From NCBI RefSeq assembly GCF_943733665.1, contig NZ_OX030782.1, forward strand, positions 3,830,501 through 3,894,500: 64,000 nucleotides of DNA, given 5' to 3'. Of the stretch, positions 52,533 through 62,770 are shown piece by piece; within the stretch, counting starts at the first letter, position 1, and the number at the start of each line of letters is the position of its first letter. Under the pieces are notes generated by a model, which saw nothing but the letters and a program-made list of their open reading frames with translations, made no database searches and was not told the DNA's origin. This DNA is from Aquimarina sp. Aq107. GTDB lineage: Bacteria; Bacteroidota; Bacteroidia; Flavobacteriales; Flavobacteriaceae. A program made the position numbers and the translations under genes.

Positions 52533-55500
52533 TTATAAGGAATCCAGCACAATAATTTCGATTTTTTGGCTACTACTATTATTGAAAACATCCCAAACTT
52601 TAATTTCTAAAGTATGATACCCTTTAGATAATGTATGTAATGGATAAGAAATAAATCCTTTCTTATAATCATTGTCATAATTGGAAAAATAATCATTTAA
52701 TATTTTCTTTTCTCTTGTATTTCCATCAATAATCATTGTCATTTGATGTCCAATTCCCATTCTAGAAACATTGATTCCGTCCTCATCAGCGATCTCTATT
52801 TTTAGTTCTGCATTAGCCTTAACAACATTAATTTCCTTTGTTTTTTTCCCTCCCATAAAAACTCTGATCTCTGGTCCATTGATATTTGGAGATTCTACCT
52901 TTGATAATCCACCCAACAATATATCTTCTTGCACCCCAACAGCATCTTCTAAAGTATTTTCGACTTTAGCATATAAGATTATTTTACACTTTCCTACAGA
53001 TAGGTTTATATCTTTTGGAACCACAAAGTCGAAATCAAATAATCCCTTTTTAATTTCGAAACTTCCATGATATATTACAACGTCTTGATCTTTGTATTTT
53101 AACTGTATAAGATCTCCTTTTCCATTTTTAATTCTATTATTACCTAATGTCTTTTTACTAAGTTCTTTGTCAAATATCTTAACAGAAATCTCCCCATCAT
53201 ATTTTTTCATTACATCTTGGGACGCATCCAATAGTTCTCCAGATATTCTAATCTTGTCTAGGGCTCTAATTGTATCATTAAACTTTTTAATTGGTATTTC
53301 ATTAATTTTAGTAATACGGGTGGTAGGTAAAGGCATTTGAAGAGACATTACTGGGTCTCCAATAAAAAACACGCTTCTTTTATCTTGATACCCTAATTCA
53401 TTTTTTAACTTTAATACTGCTTTTGATGGTTTCAAACGAGAACCTCTTTCAGAAAAAAGAGAATTAATTATTTTATTATTTATTCTAACCCCTGCGCTCA
53501 TAAAAATTTCTCTAGTAGTTGCAATCATTGCTATTGCACCTCCATTTGGGTTTTTAAAAATATACTCTCCAACAGAAACTTCGAAAGGATTATCAAACCG
53601 AGTAGCCAGACAGGTAACAGTAACAAACAACGGTAGCTTATCTTTATTTTTAAGTTTGATTGCTTCTTTTTTAGTAAAGAAAAACTCCGTACCAAAACCT
53701 TCCTCTTCTGCGTGTCCAAAATAATCTAAAACAGCAACACCTTCCTCGATTTTCTTTATTAGTGCCTTTGTCACATCAGGATATCGTTCACCGCTGGATG
53801 TTGATTTTTGAATAAATGCATCACTATACACTTTAGAGATATTTAAAAAAGGATATTTTTTAATCAGAGAGTTCCCCAAATTATCTAAGTTTCCTTGGAT
53901 ACCTTGCTCCCAAACTTTATCCACATCATCCGACAGTAAGAGTATGTTATTTTTCCAATCCCCAAAAGAATTTTTCTGATGATATCTTATAATTTTATTA
54001 ACTACATCATTAGCAGCTATATCAGTATCAACCAATATTCGTCCAAGAGTAATATCTAGATTATCTTTCAATTTCATTTCTCCTTCTTCTGGATCCATCA
54101 TTGCAAAAAAATCATCTGACACATACGATCTAATGTTTGAAAAACTATTATAACTCATAAAACTTGGAACATCATTCTTTTTATATATCTGATTCCTTTC
54201 TATATCCATCATTTTATGTTTATAATCGAATGTAGCATTTCCTAAGAAACATACATATGCCAGTTTTTTAGCATCAGATGAAGCATTTTCGTAGACATAT
54301 CTTATAAAATTTCTAATCGCTCCTATATCTTGTTTACCACTACTAAATTCATTATAAATTTCATGCACCGATACTACTTTGACATTCATATTATTATATT
54401 TTCTATGAAAATTTGCCAATCGATTTGCTGCTAAAAGTTTATCTTTTGATGTAATTATTATATAATCTACGTCTCTAAAATTATTCTCTTTATCTAAGAA
54501 AACAGTTCCTTTCAAATCTTGATTTTCTACTTTGCAATTATTTAGCCTTAATGGATGATAAAAATCATTCTTAGGAACAGCAATAAACCTTCTTGTTTGA
54601 TTAAGGTTTGTCCTAAAAGAAAACTTTTCTGAAAAAGGAATATTCCTAAAAACGGCTATTGAATCTGTATTAGTCACATCCCATATTTCGCTAATTTCTT
54701 TGGTATTCTTTAATTGTATCTCCCCTATTTTTTTAACGGAATTAAAAGTAGGAATTTCAAACTTCAATTGCTTATCAGATAAAACCAATGATCTTTCTGC
54801 CGAAATCTTTATGTAATCTAAATAACTCTTTCCTAATACCTGATTTTCTGTTTCATATTTAATGTTAATATGGATAGAATCTGAATTATTCGTTATCATC
54901 TTTTCTACCCAACCTTCTTTGGCAATACTCCCCTTTGATAGCTTCTGAAACTTAATCTCTTCTGTTTCTTTTTGGTTTATTTTGATACTGAATTTAGAAG
55001 GCTTATCGGATTGAGCAGCTGCAACAATAGTATAATAAACCGGCATAAAATCTACCTTGTTAGGAAAATAAAACGAAAACTGCTTTTCTTCATTATTTCT
55101 AATTTGATCCCCTAACCATCTGCGCCCCATCAACCCAAGATTATATTGATCTATTTCATAAAACTGACCTTCTCTAAATGTAGTAATAACTGTATCAACT
55201 TTTTTGTTTACAGATTCTGAATTGAATATTCTATTTCCTTTTTTTCCAGATGTGGTAATAAAATAATAAGATTTATTATCATATGCATTGATATGAGTTT
55301 TACTATCGGTATTGTACCCTTTGGTACTTTGACCATAAAAGAGGATGTAGTCATTTTTAGCCAAAAAACCATTTTCTCCCCCAACTACTTTTATAGAATT
55401 TTCCTTTAAATCAAACTCCTTATTTTCGCTGTTTTTAAGAGGAAGCATTTGCCCTCCATTACCGTAAATTTTTATTGTCGTAGGATCTATTGTAGTAACA

Positions 55501-55727
55501 TCGATCCCTAAATCAGATAAAAACTCAGGAGTAATTTTATATATTCCCGATTTTTCAATATAAAACTTGTACCAACCCCCTTTTGCTAACACAGAATTAG
55601 ACATGGGGATTTTTTTTACAACTTGCTTAGTTGTGCTCGTTCTTTTTTTAGGAATTTGTTGTACTTGATTTCCATAAAGCGAAGCACTCAATAAAACGAC
55701 AAAACATAATAAAACACTTCTTTTCAT
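52533..55727 (-). CDS. PorU-like C25 family cysteine peptidase (gingipain fold)
   Basis: 1064 residues, with a signal peptide (MKRSVLLCFVVLLSASLYG). N-terminal beta-rich part (GWYKFYIEKSGIYKITPEFL near 50), then the caspase-like C25 core: DYIIITSKDKLLAANRLANF near 435, the catalytic His in VLDYFGHAEEEGFGTEFFF near 667 and the catalytic Cys in VTVTCLATRFDNP near 702. It ends with an Ig-like region (YHTLEIKVWDVFNNSS). It resembles PorU, the sortase of the type IX system, but lacks the C-terminal domain that normally follows this last region, and there is no porV or gldJ next to it. It is more likely a paralogue than the canonical sortase. It lies between the sulfate and methionine operons. Confidence 0.85.
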   Translation of the reverse strand: MKRSVLLCFVVLLSASLYGNQVQQIPKKRTSTTKQVVKKIPMSNSVLAKGGWYKFYIEKSGIYKITPEFLSDLGIDVTTIDPTTIKIYGNGGQMLPLKNSENKEFDLKENSIKVVGGENGFLAKNDYILFYGQSTKGYNTDSKTHINAYDNKSYYFITTSGKKGNRIFNSESVNKKVDTVITTFREGQFYEIDQYNLGLMGRRWLGDQIRNNEEKQFSFYFPNKVDFMPVYYTIVAAAQSDKPSKFSIKINQKETEEIKFQKLSKGSIAKEGWVEKMITNNSDSIHINIKYETENQVLGKSYLDYIKISAERSLVLSDKQLKFEIPTFNSVKKIGEIQLKNTKEISEIWDVTNTDSIAVFRNIPFSEKFSFRTNLNQTRRFIAVPKNDFYHPLRLNNCKVENQDLKGTVFLDKENNFRDVDYIIITSKDKLLAANRLANFHRKYNNMNVKVVSVHEIYNEFSSGKQDIGAIRNFIRYVYENASSDAKKLAYVCFLGNATFDYKHKMMDIERNQIYKKNDVPSFMSYNSFSNIRSYVSDDFFAMMDPEEGEMKLKDNLDITLGRILVDTDIAANDVVNKIIRYHQKNSFGDWKNNILLLSDDVDKVWEQGIQGNLDNLGNSLIKKYPFLNISKVYSDAFIQKSTSSGERYPDVTKALIKKIEEGVAVLDYFGHAEEEGFGTEFFFTKKEAIKLKNKDKLPLFVTVTCLATRFDNPFEVSVGEYIFKNPNGGAIAMIATTREIFMSAGVRINNKIINSLFSERGSRLKPSKAVLKLKNELGYQDKRSVFFIGDPVMSLQMPLPTTRITKINEIPIKKFNDTIRALDKIRISGELLDASQDVMKKYDGEISVKIFDKELSKKTLGNNRIKNGKGDLIQLKYKDQDVVIYHGSFEIKKGLFDFDFVVPKDINLSVGKCKIILYAKVENTLEDAVGVQEDILLGGLSKVESPNINGPEIRVFMGGKKTKEINVVKANAELKIEIADEDGINVSRMGIGHQMTMIIDGNTREKKILNDYFSNYDNDYKKGFISYPLHTLSKGYHTLEIKVWDVFNNSSSQKIEIIVLDSL

Positions 55728-55864
55728 AAAAATAAAATGATAAAATAAATATACATTTTATATCTCACGAATTGTTCCATTGTTATCTATAAAGAAATCA
55801 TATTAGTAATGATTTGAAAGTTCTTTCTATTTAATTATAAATGAGATTACACTTGTAAGAAAAA

Positions 55865-57043
55865 TTATATTTCTTCTAGTGCTTGTGTAATATCTCCAAT
55901 AATATCATCAATATGTTCCAAACCTACAGAACATCTTACCATTCCGTCTGTAATACCAACAGCTAATTTATCTTCAACTGCTAATTTACTATGTGTTGTA
56001 GAAGCAGGATGCGTAACAATCGTTCTAGTATCACCCAGATTTGCAGAAAGTGAGCACATTTTAATACTATCAAAAAAAGTTTTCCCTCCTTGTACTCCAT
56101 TCGTAACTTCAAAAGCAACAATATTTCCTCCTAATTTCATTTGTCGTTTTGCTACCTCATATTGCGGATGAGATTTAAGAAAAGGATATTTCACCCAATT
56201 TACCTTAGGATGTGATTCTAAAAACTCTGCCAGTCTCAAAGCATTCTCGCAATGTCTATCTACCCTAACAGCCAAAGTTTCTAAACTTTTGGATAACACC
56301 CATGCATTAAATGGTGATAATGCAGGCCCGGTATTGCGAGAAAACAAATAAATATCTCTTATCAATTCCTTTTTACCAACAGTTACTCCTCCTAATACGC
56401 GTCCTTGCCCATCAATTAATTTTGTAGCTGAATGGATCACAAGATCAGCTCCAAACTTTATCGGATTTTGCAAATATGGTGTTGCAAAACAATTATCAAT
56501 AACCAATAACAATTCATGCTTTTTTGCAATCTTACCTAACAATTCCAGATCCAATACATCTACTCCTGGATTTGTTGGAGATTCTGCATAAATGATTTTT
56601 GTATTAGGCTGGATTAAACTTTCTATTGTATCAACTTCATTAACTGGAAAATAACTTGTTTCTATATTCCATTTAGGAAAATACTTCGTAAATAAAGAAT
56701 GTGTTGATCCAAATACTGACCTAGCAGAAACGATGTGATCTCCTGCATTTAATAATGCAGCAAATGTAGAAAACACCGCAGCCATTCCTGTTGCAAATGC
56801 ATAACCATCCTCTGCTCCTTCTAATTTGCAGATTTTATCAACAAACTCTGTGGTATTGGGATTACTAAAACGACTATATAAATTACGATCTTTCTCTTCT
56901 GCAAAGGCAGCTCTCATTTCTTCAGAATCTTCAAAAACAAATCCAGATGTTAAATACATCGGTGTAGAGTGTTCTAAAAACTGAGTTTTCTCAGTTTGAG
57001 TCCTTACCGCTTGCGTTTCAAAATTTTGGCTTTTTAAGCTCAT
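55865..57043 (-). CDS. metZ: Trans-sulfuration enzyme, O-acyl-homoserine sulfhydrylase (MetZ-like)
   Basis: 392 residues, PLP enzyme of the Cys/Met-metabolism family. Substrate loop YSRFSNPNTTEFVDKICKLE near 45, IDNCFATPYLQNP near 181, and the PLP lysine in VIHSATKLIDGQGRVLGG near 205. It should form homocysteine from an O-acylhomoserine and sulfide. It differs from metY at the other end of the operon by its shorter length and a MetZ-like N-terminus. Its start overlaps the osmC-like gene by four bases. Whether it prefers O-succinyl or O-acetyl donors cannot be read. Last gene of the SAM-I operon. Confidence 0.9.
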   Translation of the reverse strand: MSLKSQNFETQAVRTQTEKTQFLEHSTPMYLTSGFVFEDSEEMRAAFAEEKDRNLYSRFSNPNTTEFVDKICKLEGAEDGYAFATGMAAVFSTFAALLNAGDHIVSARSVFGSTHSLFTKYFPKWNIETSYFPVNEVDTIESLIQPNTKIIYAESPTNPGVDVLDLELLGKIAKKHELLLVIDNCFATPYLQNPIKFGADLVIHSATKLIDGQGRVLGGVTVGKKELIRDIYLFSRNTGPALSPFNAWVLSKSLETLAVRVDRHCENALRLAEFLESHPKVNWVKYPFLKSHPQYEVAKRQMKLGGNIVAFEVTNGVQGGKTFFDSIKMCSLSANLGDTRTIVTHPASTTHSKLAVEDKLAVGITDGMVRCSVGLEHIDDIIGDITQALEEI

Positions 57044-57465
57044 ACTTCTTCATTATTAACTACAACCTTATAAGTTACAGTAGCTGTAGGCTCCAATGTT
57101 TTAGACACGGAACAATATTTTTCGAATGATAATTGTGCTGCTCTTTTAGCTTTTTCTGGGGCTATTTCTCCTTCTAAATAAACCGTAACGGAAATCTCTT
57201 TAAATGGTTTTGCTCCATCAACTTCCACTCTTGAGCCATCAACTTCTGCTCTATAATCTGTAATTTCTTGACGCTGCTTCTTAAGTATTGAAATCACATC
57301 AATAGCGCTACAACCGGCTACCCCCATCAATACATATTCCATAGGACTTGGTGCCAAATCATGACCTCCAACTTCTGCTTTGCTATCAATATAGGTGATA
57401 TGACCTCTTTCATTTTTTAGTTCAAAATGATAATCATCATCTATTCTTTTCAATTCTATTTTCAT
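57040..57465 (-). CDS. OsmC-family protein
   Basis: 141 residues. OsmC/Ohr fold: VLMGVAGCSAIDVISILKKQ near residue 45 carries the first redox Cys and FEKYCSVSKTLEP near 113 the second. The family contains peroxide and organic hydroperoxide reductases. Here the gene is sandwiched between thrA (133 bases upstream) and metZ (four-base overlap) within the methionine operon, which suggests protection or repair in sulfur metabolism but does not prove it. Confidence 0.92.
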   Translation of the reverse strand: MKIELKRIDDDYHFELKNERGHITYIDSKAEVGGHDLAPSPMEYVLMGVAGCSAIDVISILKKQRQEITDYRAEVDGSRVEVDGAKPFKEISVTVYLEGEIAPEKAKRAAQLSFEKYCSVSKTLEPTATVTYKVVVNNEEV

Positions 57466-57598
57466 ATGTTCAAATATTTTTAATCACTTATAAATACATT
57501 AAAAATTGAGATCACGCTCAGTAACTACGTTCTCTTTTTTTAAAAATTCAAATATCTTTCATAAACTAGAAATAACTTTAATTCGTAGTTATTATAAT

Positions 57599-60010
57599 TT
57601 ATCTTTTTTCAGTTAACCTCAATATATCTCCAAAAACTCCTCTGGCAGTAACCGCAGCTCCCGCTCCCGCTCCTTGTATCACTATAGGTTGATCTCCATA
57701 TGACTCTGTATAAATCTCGAATATAGAGTCGGAACCTTTTACTTGTCCTAACGCACTGCTTTCGGGAACAGATACTAATTTAACATCCAAAATTCCTTTT
57801 TCTTCAAATAAATCACCGTGCAAGTCCCCAATATATCGCAAAACATGATCGGGTTTCTGTTCTTCTTTTATTTTTTGATATACCGGGTCTAACTCTTTCA
57901 ACCTTCCCAAAAACGAATCAGCTTCTCCTTCTCTTAAACCATCAGGAATTAAATTATGAATATTGACATCTACAAATTCATTACTCAAGTCAAGTTCTCT
58001 AGCCAAAATCAATAATTTTCTTCCTACATCATTACCACATAAATCCTCTCGAGGATCAGGTTCTGTAAATCCTTTATCAATAGCCTCTTGCAGCACTTTA
58101 CTAAACAGTCTTTGTTCTTTAGAAAAAGTATTAAATAAATAACTTAATGAACCGGAGAATACTCCTTTGATTCTAGTAATGTTTTCTCCAGATAAATGTA
58201 ACAACTTAATAGTATCTATTAAGGGCAATCCAGCACCAACATTAGTTTCGTACAGATATTGTTTTTGAAATTCTTCTAACTTTCTTCTAAGTTCTTTATA
58301 AAAATCAAAACTTAGCGTATTTGCCACTTTATTAGAAGACACCAAATCAAATCCATTCTCAATCAAAATACTGTAATTTTCAGTAAATTCTTTACTAGCA
58401 GTATTATCTACAGCGATCAGATTTTCTAAATGATGCTCATCAGCAAATTTTATAACATCTTCAATACCATAAGAGTTTCCTACTTTCAGATCAGTTTTCC
58501 AATTAGTATCAACTCCATTTTTATTAAAAAGTACTTTTTTAGAATTTGCAACCGCAAAAATATTAAGATCAATCTTTTTTCTCTTTTCAATATCATCTGC
58601 AGATTTTAAAATTTGATCTATCAAAGTTCCACCAACAAGTCCATGTCCAAACACAGCAATATTTATTTTCTTTGCTACTCCAAAAATCTCCCCATGAATA
58701 ACATTTAGAGCTTTATGAAGTTGACTTTTATATACAACTAAACTTACATTCTTACCTGTAACTGTATTGTTGAAAAGTAATGGGGTTACCTGGTTTTTAA
58801 TTAAGGAATTATAAGGTTTATGAAATGTACTTAAATCTTGTCCTATAATAGAAATTACAGAAACTTCATTTATTATCGTAATTCTATTTACATCTTGCTT
58901 ATGAAAATCCACTTCGAACTCTTGTTCCAAAACTTTTTTAGCTTCTATTGCTTTTTCTGAAGTTACAACAAGACCTATTCCTCTCTCGGACGAACCTTGT
59001 GAAATAATGCTTACACTGATATCTTTATAAGCTAACGCCTTAAATATTCTAGCATCCACTCCTACTTTTCCTAAAAGTCCTCTCCCTTCTAAATTGATTA
59101 AAGAAACATTCTCTAAAACAGAAAGAGATTTTATTCCTTTATTACTATTCTCTGCAGTAATTAATGTTCCATCATTATGACCGTCAAATGTATTTAGAAT
59201 ACGAAGAGGAATATTTTTTTCAATTAATGGTATTATAGTTTTAGCATGGAGAATATTAGCTCCAAAATACGCCAACTCATTTGCCTCAGTAAAAGATAAT
59301 TTTTCAATCTTTTTTGCATCACTTACTAAATCTGGATTCGCTGTGTAAATTCCACTTACATGGGTGAAATTCTGTAACTCTTCTGCATCTAAGTAATTGG
59401 CTAACAGCGCAGCAGTATAATTACTTCCATTTCTTCCTAAAGTTGTTGTTTCATTATTAGTATTAGAAGCAATAAAACCAGTTACAATATTAACCGTTGA
59501 ACCATTATATTTTTTAAAATGTTTAATAACATTTGCTTTAGATAGCTTATCTAACGGTTGCGCTTCTCCAAACTTACCATCGGTTTTTATTAACTCTCTG
59601 CTATCTGTGAAATTGGCTTTTATTCCTTTTTCTTTAAGTATGTGAGTAAGTAACTTAGCAGAGATTACTTCTCCTTGAGATAATACTTGATCTTTAATTC
59701 TTTTGCTGTAATCACCTAACAAAGAAACTCCTTCAAAAAGTTTATCCAATGTTTCAAACTCCTCATCAACTTTAAAACTACCGTAATCATTTATTTGATA
59801 TTGTTTAAAAGCCTGTAGTTGTTCTTGATAACTTTCATTTTTAACAGCCTTATTCAATATTTCTTCTAATTGATCAGTAGATTTCCCTCTAGCAGAAAGC
59901 ACAACAGTAATTAACTCACCATTATTAACCTTATCTTCTATTATATCAACCACTTTATGGATACCTTCACCATTAGCAAGTGATTTCCCTCCAAACTTTA
60001 AAATCTTCAT
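57599..60010 (-). CDS. thrA: Bifunctional aspartate kinase / homoserine dehydrogenase
   Basis: 803 residues. N-terminal aspartokinase (about 1-280): MKILKFGGKSLANGEGI, VTGFIASNTNNETTTLGRNG near 176. ACT-type regulatory repeats span about 300-440. C-terminal homoserine dehydrogenase (about 450-803): VFGHGLVGGTLIDQI near 454, ETNVGAGLPLIDTI near 590, GVFSGSLSYLFNTFSKEQRL and FTEPDPREDLCGNDVGRKLLIL. It provides homoserine for methionine (and threonine) synthesis. The operon position between metX and osmC/metZ places its expression under SAM control by the SAM-I riboswitch at 62480-62583. Confidence 0.96.
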   Translation of the reverse strand: MKILKFGGKSLANGEGIHKVVDIIEDKVNNGELITVVLSARGKSTDQLEEILNKAVKNESYQEQLQAFKQYQINDYGSFKVDEEFETLDKLFEGVSLLGDYSKRIKDQVLSQGEVISAKLLTHILKEKGIKANFTDSRELIKTDGKFGEAQPLDKLSKANVIKHFKKYNGSTVNIVTGFIASNTNNETTTLGRNGSNYTAALLANYLDAEELQNFTHVSGIYTANPDLVSDAKKIEKLSFTEANELAYFGANILHAKTIIPLIEKNIPLRILNTFDGHNDGTLITAENSNKGIKSLSVLENVSLINLEGRGLLGKVGVDARIFKALAYKDISVSIISQGSSERGIGLVVTSEKAIEAKKVLEQEFEVDFHKQDVNRITIINEVSVISIIGQDLSTFHKPYNSLIKNQVTPLLFNNTVTGKNVSLVVYKSQLHKALNVIHGEIFGVAKKINIAVFGHGLVGGTLIDQILKSADDIEKRKKIDLNIFAVANSKKVLFNKNGVDTNWKTDLKVGNSYGIEDVIKFADEHHLENLIAVDNTASKEFTENYSILIENGFDLVSSNKVANTLSFDFYKELRRKLEEFQKQYLYETNVGAGLPLIDTIKLLHLSGENITRIKGVFSGSLSYLFNTFSKEQRLFSKVLQEAIDKGFTEPDPREDLCGNDVGRKLLILARELDLSNEFVDVNIHNLIPDGLREGEADSFLGRLKELDPVYQKIKEEQKPDHVLRYIGDLHGDLFEEKGILDVKLVSVPESSALGQVKGSDSIFEIYTESYGDQPIVIQGAGAGAAVTARGVFGDILRLTEKR

Positions 60011-60021
60011 TTTGTCTTATT

Positions 60022-60984
60022 TTAAAATACATCTGACAACAACCTACTCAGTTGGTCAAATTCTATAAGAAACGCATCATGTCCATGAACCGAATCAATT
60101 GTATGATGCCAAACATTTTGTTTTACTTCCTTTAACTCCTGAAAAGTAATCTCATCTTCTTTTGCCGTAAAAAAGCCATCAGAATTAACACTCACGATAT
60201 GAATATTGGATTTGATATTAGCCGCCAAATCCTTAAAACATCCTCTCCCTTCCGTTATATCAATATTGGCAAGTATATAGTTCAGCTCTTTATATGCGGA
60301 AAGAGTAAATCTTTCATTTAACTTTTTTCCATGATGAAACAACCAACTTTCCACATTATAAATTCCCTTTTCATCATTAAAAGTCCTATTAAACTTTTCT
60401 TTAAATGACTCTGGTGATCTATAAATAAGCATTGCATGTAATCTTGCATCATGAACAGGATTCTTAGAGTTTAGTAAAATCTGCTCTTGTATTAAACAAT
60501 TAGCTTTTAACCAATCCGTAGATTTCCAGTCTGTAGCAACTGGAATTAAATGATCAATCAATTCTGGTGCTAACGCTGCAAGTTCCCAAGCAACACCTCC
60601 TCCAACAGATCCTCCGATAGCAGCATATAGTTTTCGAACATTAAGTTTTTTTAAAGCTTTTTCAAAAATCGCTGCGATATCCCTAGCTCTAAAAAGTCTA
60701 TAATCGGTGATTAAATTTTTTTCTTCACCATCATATCCATTACCTGGAATATTAAATGAAAGCACTGTATACTTATCTGTATCAATACATTTACCTTGTC
60801 CAATCAATCCATTCCACCAACCATTCGGTCCACAAACATCAGAATTACCTGTTAACGCATGATTAACCAAAACTACTGGGCCCTCTAATAAAGGTTTACC
60901 AAACACTTCATAAAACAATGGAACTCGCTCTATTTTTTGCCCTTTGGTAGTTATAAAATCTAATATTTCAATTTTTTGGAGCAT
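60022..60984 (-). CDS. metX: Homoserine O-acetyltransferase, alpha/beta-hydrolase type
   Basis: 320 residues, somewhat short for the family (usually about 350-380). LVNHALTGNSDVCGPNGWW near 37, RDIAAIFEKALKKLNV near 100, and the nucleophile serine in AAIGGSVGGGVAWELAALAP near 125 (GxSxGG-type). The acid/His partners are near NSDGFFTAKEDE (about 265) and HGHDAFLIE (about 303). It acetylates homoserine to feed MetY/MetZ. It sits between metY (82 bases) and thrA (11 bases). The family also contains succinyltransferases; donor identity is inferred. Confidence 0.93.
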   Translation of the reverse strand: MLQKIEILDFITTKGQKIERVPLFYEVFGKPLLEGPVVLVNHALTGNSDVCGPNGWWNGLIGQGKCIDTDKYTVLSFNIPGNGYDGEEKNLITDYRLFRARDIAAIFEKALKKLNVRKLYAAIGGSVGGGVAWELAALAPELIDHLIPVATDWKSTDWLKANCLIQEQILLNSKNPVHDARLHAMLIYRSPESFKEKFNRTFNDEKGIYNVESWLFHHGKKLNERFTLSAYKELNYILANIDITEGRGCFKDLAANIKSNIHIVSVNSDGFFTAKEDEITFQELKEVKQNVWHHTIDSVHGHDAFLIEFDQLSRLLSDVF

Positions 60985-61066
60985 ATTACTATTTATAAAG
61001 AGTGTTACTAACCCTTCTTCTAATCTGAAAACAAAGGGTTAGTATCTCAATGCTTGTCAATCTTAA

Positions 61067-62356
61067 TTACTTTACTTTTTCAGCTACTTTAGAAAATGCG
61101 CTTTTTAGATCTGTTTTTAAATCTTCTATATTTTCTAAACCAACAGAAAGTCGTATTAAATCCTGTGTTACTCCCGTTGATTCTTGTTGTTCCTCGTTTA
61201 ATTGTTGATGTGTAGTACTTGCAGGATGAATAATTAAAGATTTTGAATCTCCTATATTTGCTAATAAAGAAAATATCTCGGTTTCATTTGCAACTGTTTT
61301 TGCTGAATCGAAACCACCCTTTATTCCAAAAGTAACAATACCACTCTGCCCCTTTGGAAGGTATTCTTTTGCAAGTTGATGATACGTATCACTTTCTAAT
61401 CCTGGATATTTTACCCAAGTAACCTCATCTTGCTCTTTTAACCATTTTGCTAATGACAAGGCATTTTCACTATGTTTTTTAATTCTAATCTCCAAAGTTT
61501 CTAACCCTTGTAAAATCTGAAATGCATTAAAAGGACTTAGTGCGGCTCCGTAATCTCTTAATCCTTCTATTCTTACCTTAGCAATAAAAGCAGCAGCACC
61601 TAATGCATCGTGATATACTAATCCATGATATCCTGGAGAAGGTTCAGTAAACTCAGGAAATTTGCCACTTGACCAATCAAAAGTTCCTGCGTCTATAACA
61701 ACCCCTCCTAAAGAAGTTCCATTTCCACTTATGTATTTTGTTAATGAATGAATAACAATATTAGCACCATACTCTATTGGGTTTAATAAAGCTGGAGTAG
61801 CCACTGTGTTATCGACAATAAGTGGAACTTTATATGCTTTTGCTTCTTTGGAAATTGCTTTAAGATCTAATACATCTAATTTTGGATTACCTAATGATTC
61901 TACAAAGAAAACCCTTGTATTTTCTTGTACAGCATTCTTAAAATTCTCAGAATCCGAAGGATCAACAAACGTAGTTGTTATTCCAAACCTAGGTAATGTA
62001 ACGTTTAAAAGATTATAAGTTCCTCCGTATAAACTACTAGAAGCTACAATATGATCTCCTGATTTTAGTAATGTTAGCAACGTAGTATTAATAGCTGCTG
62101 TTCCAGATGCCGTAACTACAGCAGCAATACCGCCTTCTATTGTAGCCAATCGTTGTTCTAAAATATCGTTTGTCGGATTATTTAATCGAGTATAAATAAA
62201 ACCTGGTTCGGATAGATTAAAAAGATTAGCCGCATGATCCGCATCATTAAAAACGTAAGAAGTAGTCTGATAAATAGGAACCGCTCTTGTTCCTCCATTG
62301 TTTTTCACATCATGTCCCGCGTGTAAAGCTTCTGTTGCAAATTTTTGTGCACTCAT
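61067..62356 (-). CDS. metY: O-acetylhomoserine aminocarboxypropyltransferase
   Basis: 429 residues, PLP-dependent sulfhydrylase making homocysteine from O-acetylhomoserine and sulfide. YQTTSYVFNDADHAANLF near 29, FIYTRLNNPTNDILEQRLA near 53, VDNTVATPALLNPIEYGAN near 182, and the PLP lysine in IVIHSLTKYISGNGTSLGG near 205. Length and the TRLNNPTND block match MetY more than MetZ. First gene of the operon behind the SAM-I riboswitch at 62480-62583. Confidence 0.96.
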   Translation of the reverse strand: MSAQKFATEALHAGHDVKNNGGTRAVPIYQTTSYVFNDADHAANLFNLSEPGFIYTRLNNPTNDILEQRLATIEGGIAAVVTASGTAAINTTLLTLLKSGDHIVASSSLYGGTYNLLNVTLPRFGITTTFVDPSDSENFKNAVQENTRVFFVESLGNPKLDVLDLKAISKEAKAYKVPLIVDNTVATPALLNPIEYGANIVIHSLTKYISGNGTSLGGVVIDAGTFDWSSGKFPEFTEPSPGYHGLVYHDALGAAAFIAKVRIEGLRDYGAALSPFNAFQILQGLETLEIRIKKHSENALSLAKWLKEQDEVTWVKYPGLESDTYHQLAKEYLPKGQSGIVTFGIKGGFDSAKTVANETEIFSLLANIGDSKSLIIHPASTTHQQLNEEQQESTGVTQDLIRLSVGLENIEDLKTDLKSAFSKVAEKVK

Positions 62357-62479
62357 AATTTTCTATTTTAAATTTTAAATAATTGATAAAATTCAAATAC
62401 ATCAAACACTCTTAAAGTGTATGGTATAGAAAATTAAAAAGAAAGGAAACGACAATTACAAGTACTGTAATTTGTATCG

Positions 62480-62583
62480 AGTTATCTTTTTCGTCTATGA
62501 CGAATAGAATTTAGCACCTTCTTTATAACTAAAGGGTTGCTAAGGTTTCATAGGGTCTATTCCCTCCACCTTTCTTAATAACT
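62480..62583 (-). promoter_or_regulatory. SAM-I (S-box) riboswitch upstream of metY
   Basis: Minus-strand core AAGAAAGGTGGAGGGAAT, GACCCTATGAAACC, TTAGCAACCC and AAAGAAGGTGCTA matches the S-box and the metH copy at 43750-43856. P1 is AGTTATT (62577-62583) with GATAACT (62480-62486). It should shut down metY-metX-thrA-osmC-metZ when SAM is high. No clear terminator was seen in the 123 bases between it and the metY ATG. Confidence 0.93.
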
Positions 62584-62610
62584 TACTAATATGTATAAGA
62601 AACTTCAAGG

Positions 62611-62618
62611 CAAAGCTA
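62611..62618 (-). promoter_or_regulatory. Candidate -7 box of the metY operon
   Basis: TAGCTTTG matches TAnnTTTG exactly on the minus strand and lies about 28 bases upstream of the SAM-I aptamer. No -33 element at the ideal distance was found. Confidence 0.5.
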
Positions 62619-62748
62619 GTAATTATTTTTAAACTAAAAACAATTTCCATAAAAATTGTTTTGATCGAAAAAATCAACCTCAAAAGGTTTTTTTTATTGG
62701 AAGAAAATTAATGATACGTTAAATCCTTTCCAATATTATCATTTTTTT

Positions 62749-62756
62749 TACCTTTG
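62749..62756 (+). promoter_or_regulatory. Candidate -7 box of metK
   Basis: TACCTTTG matches TAnnTTTG exactly; TTTC lies 18 bases upstream as a weak -33 element. It lies 14 bases before the SAM-II-like element, as expected for the metK leader transcript. Confidence 0.55.
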
Positions 62757-62770
62757 CCGCATTATTAAAA

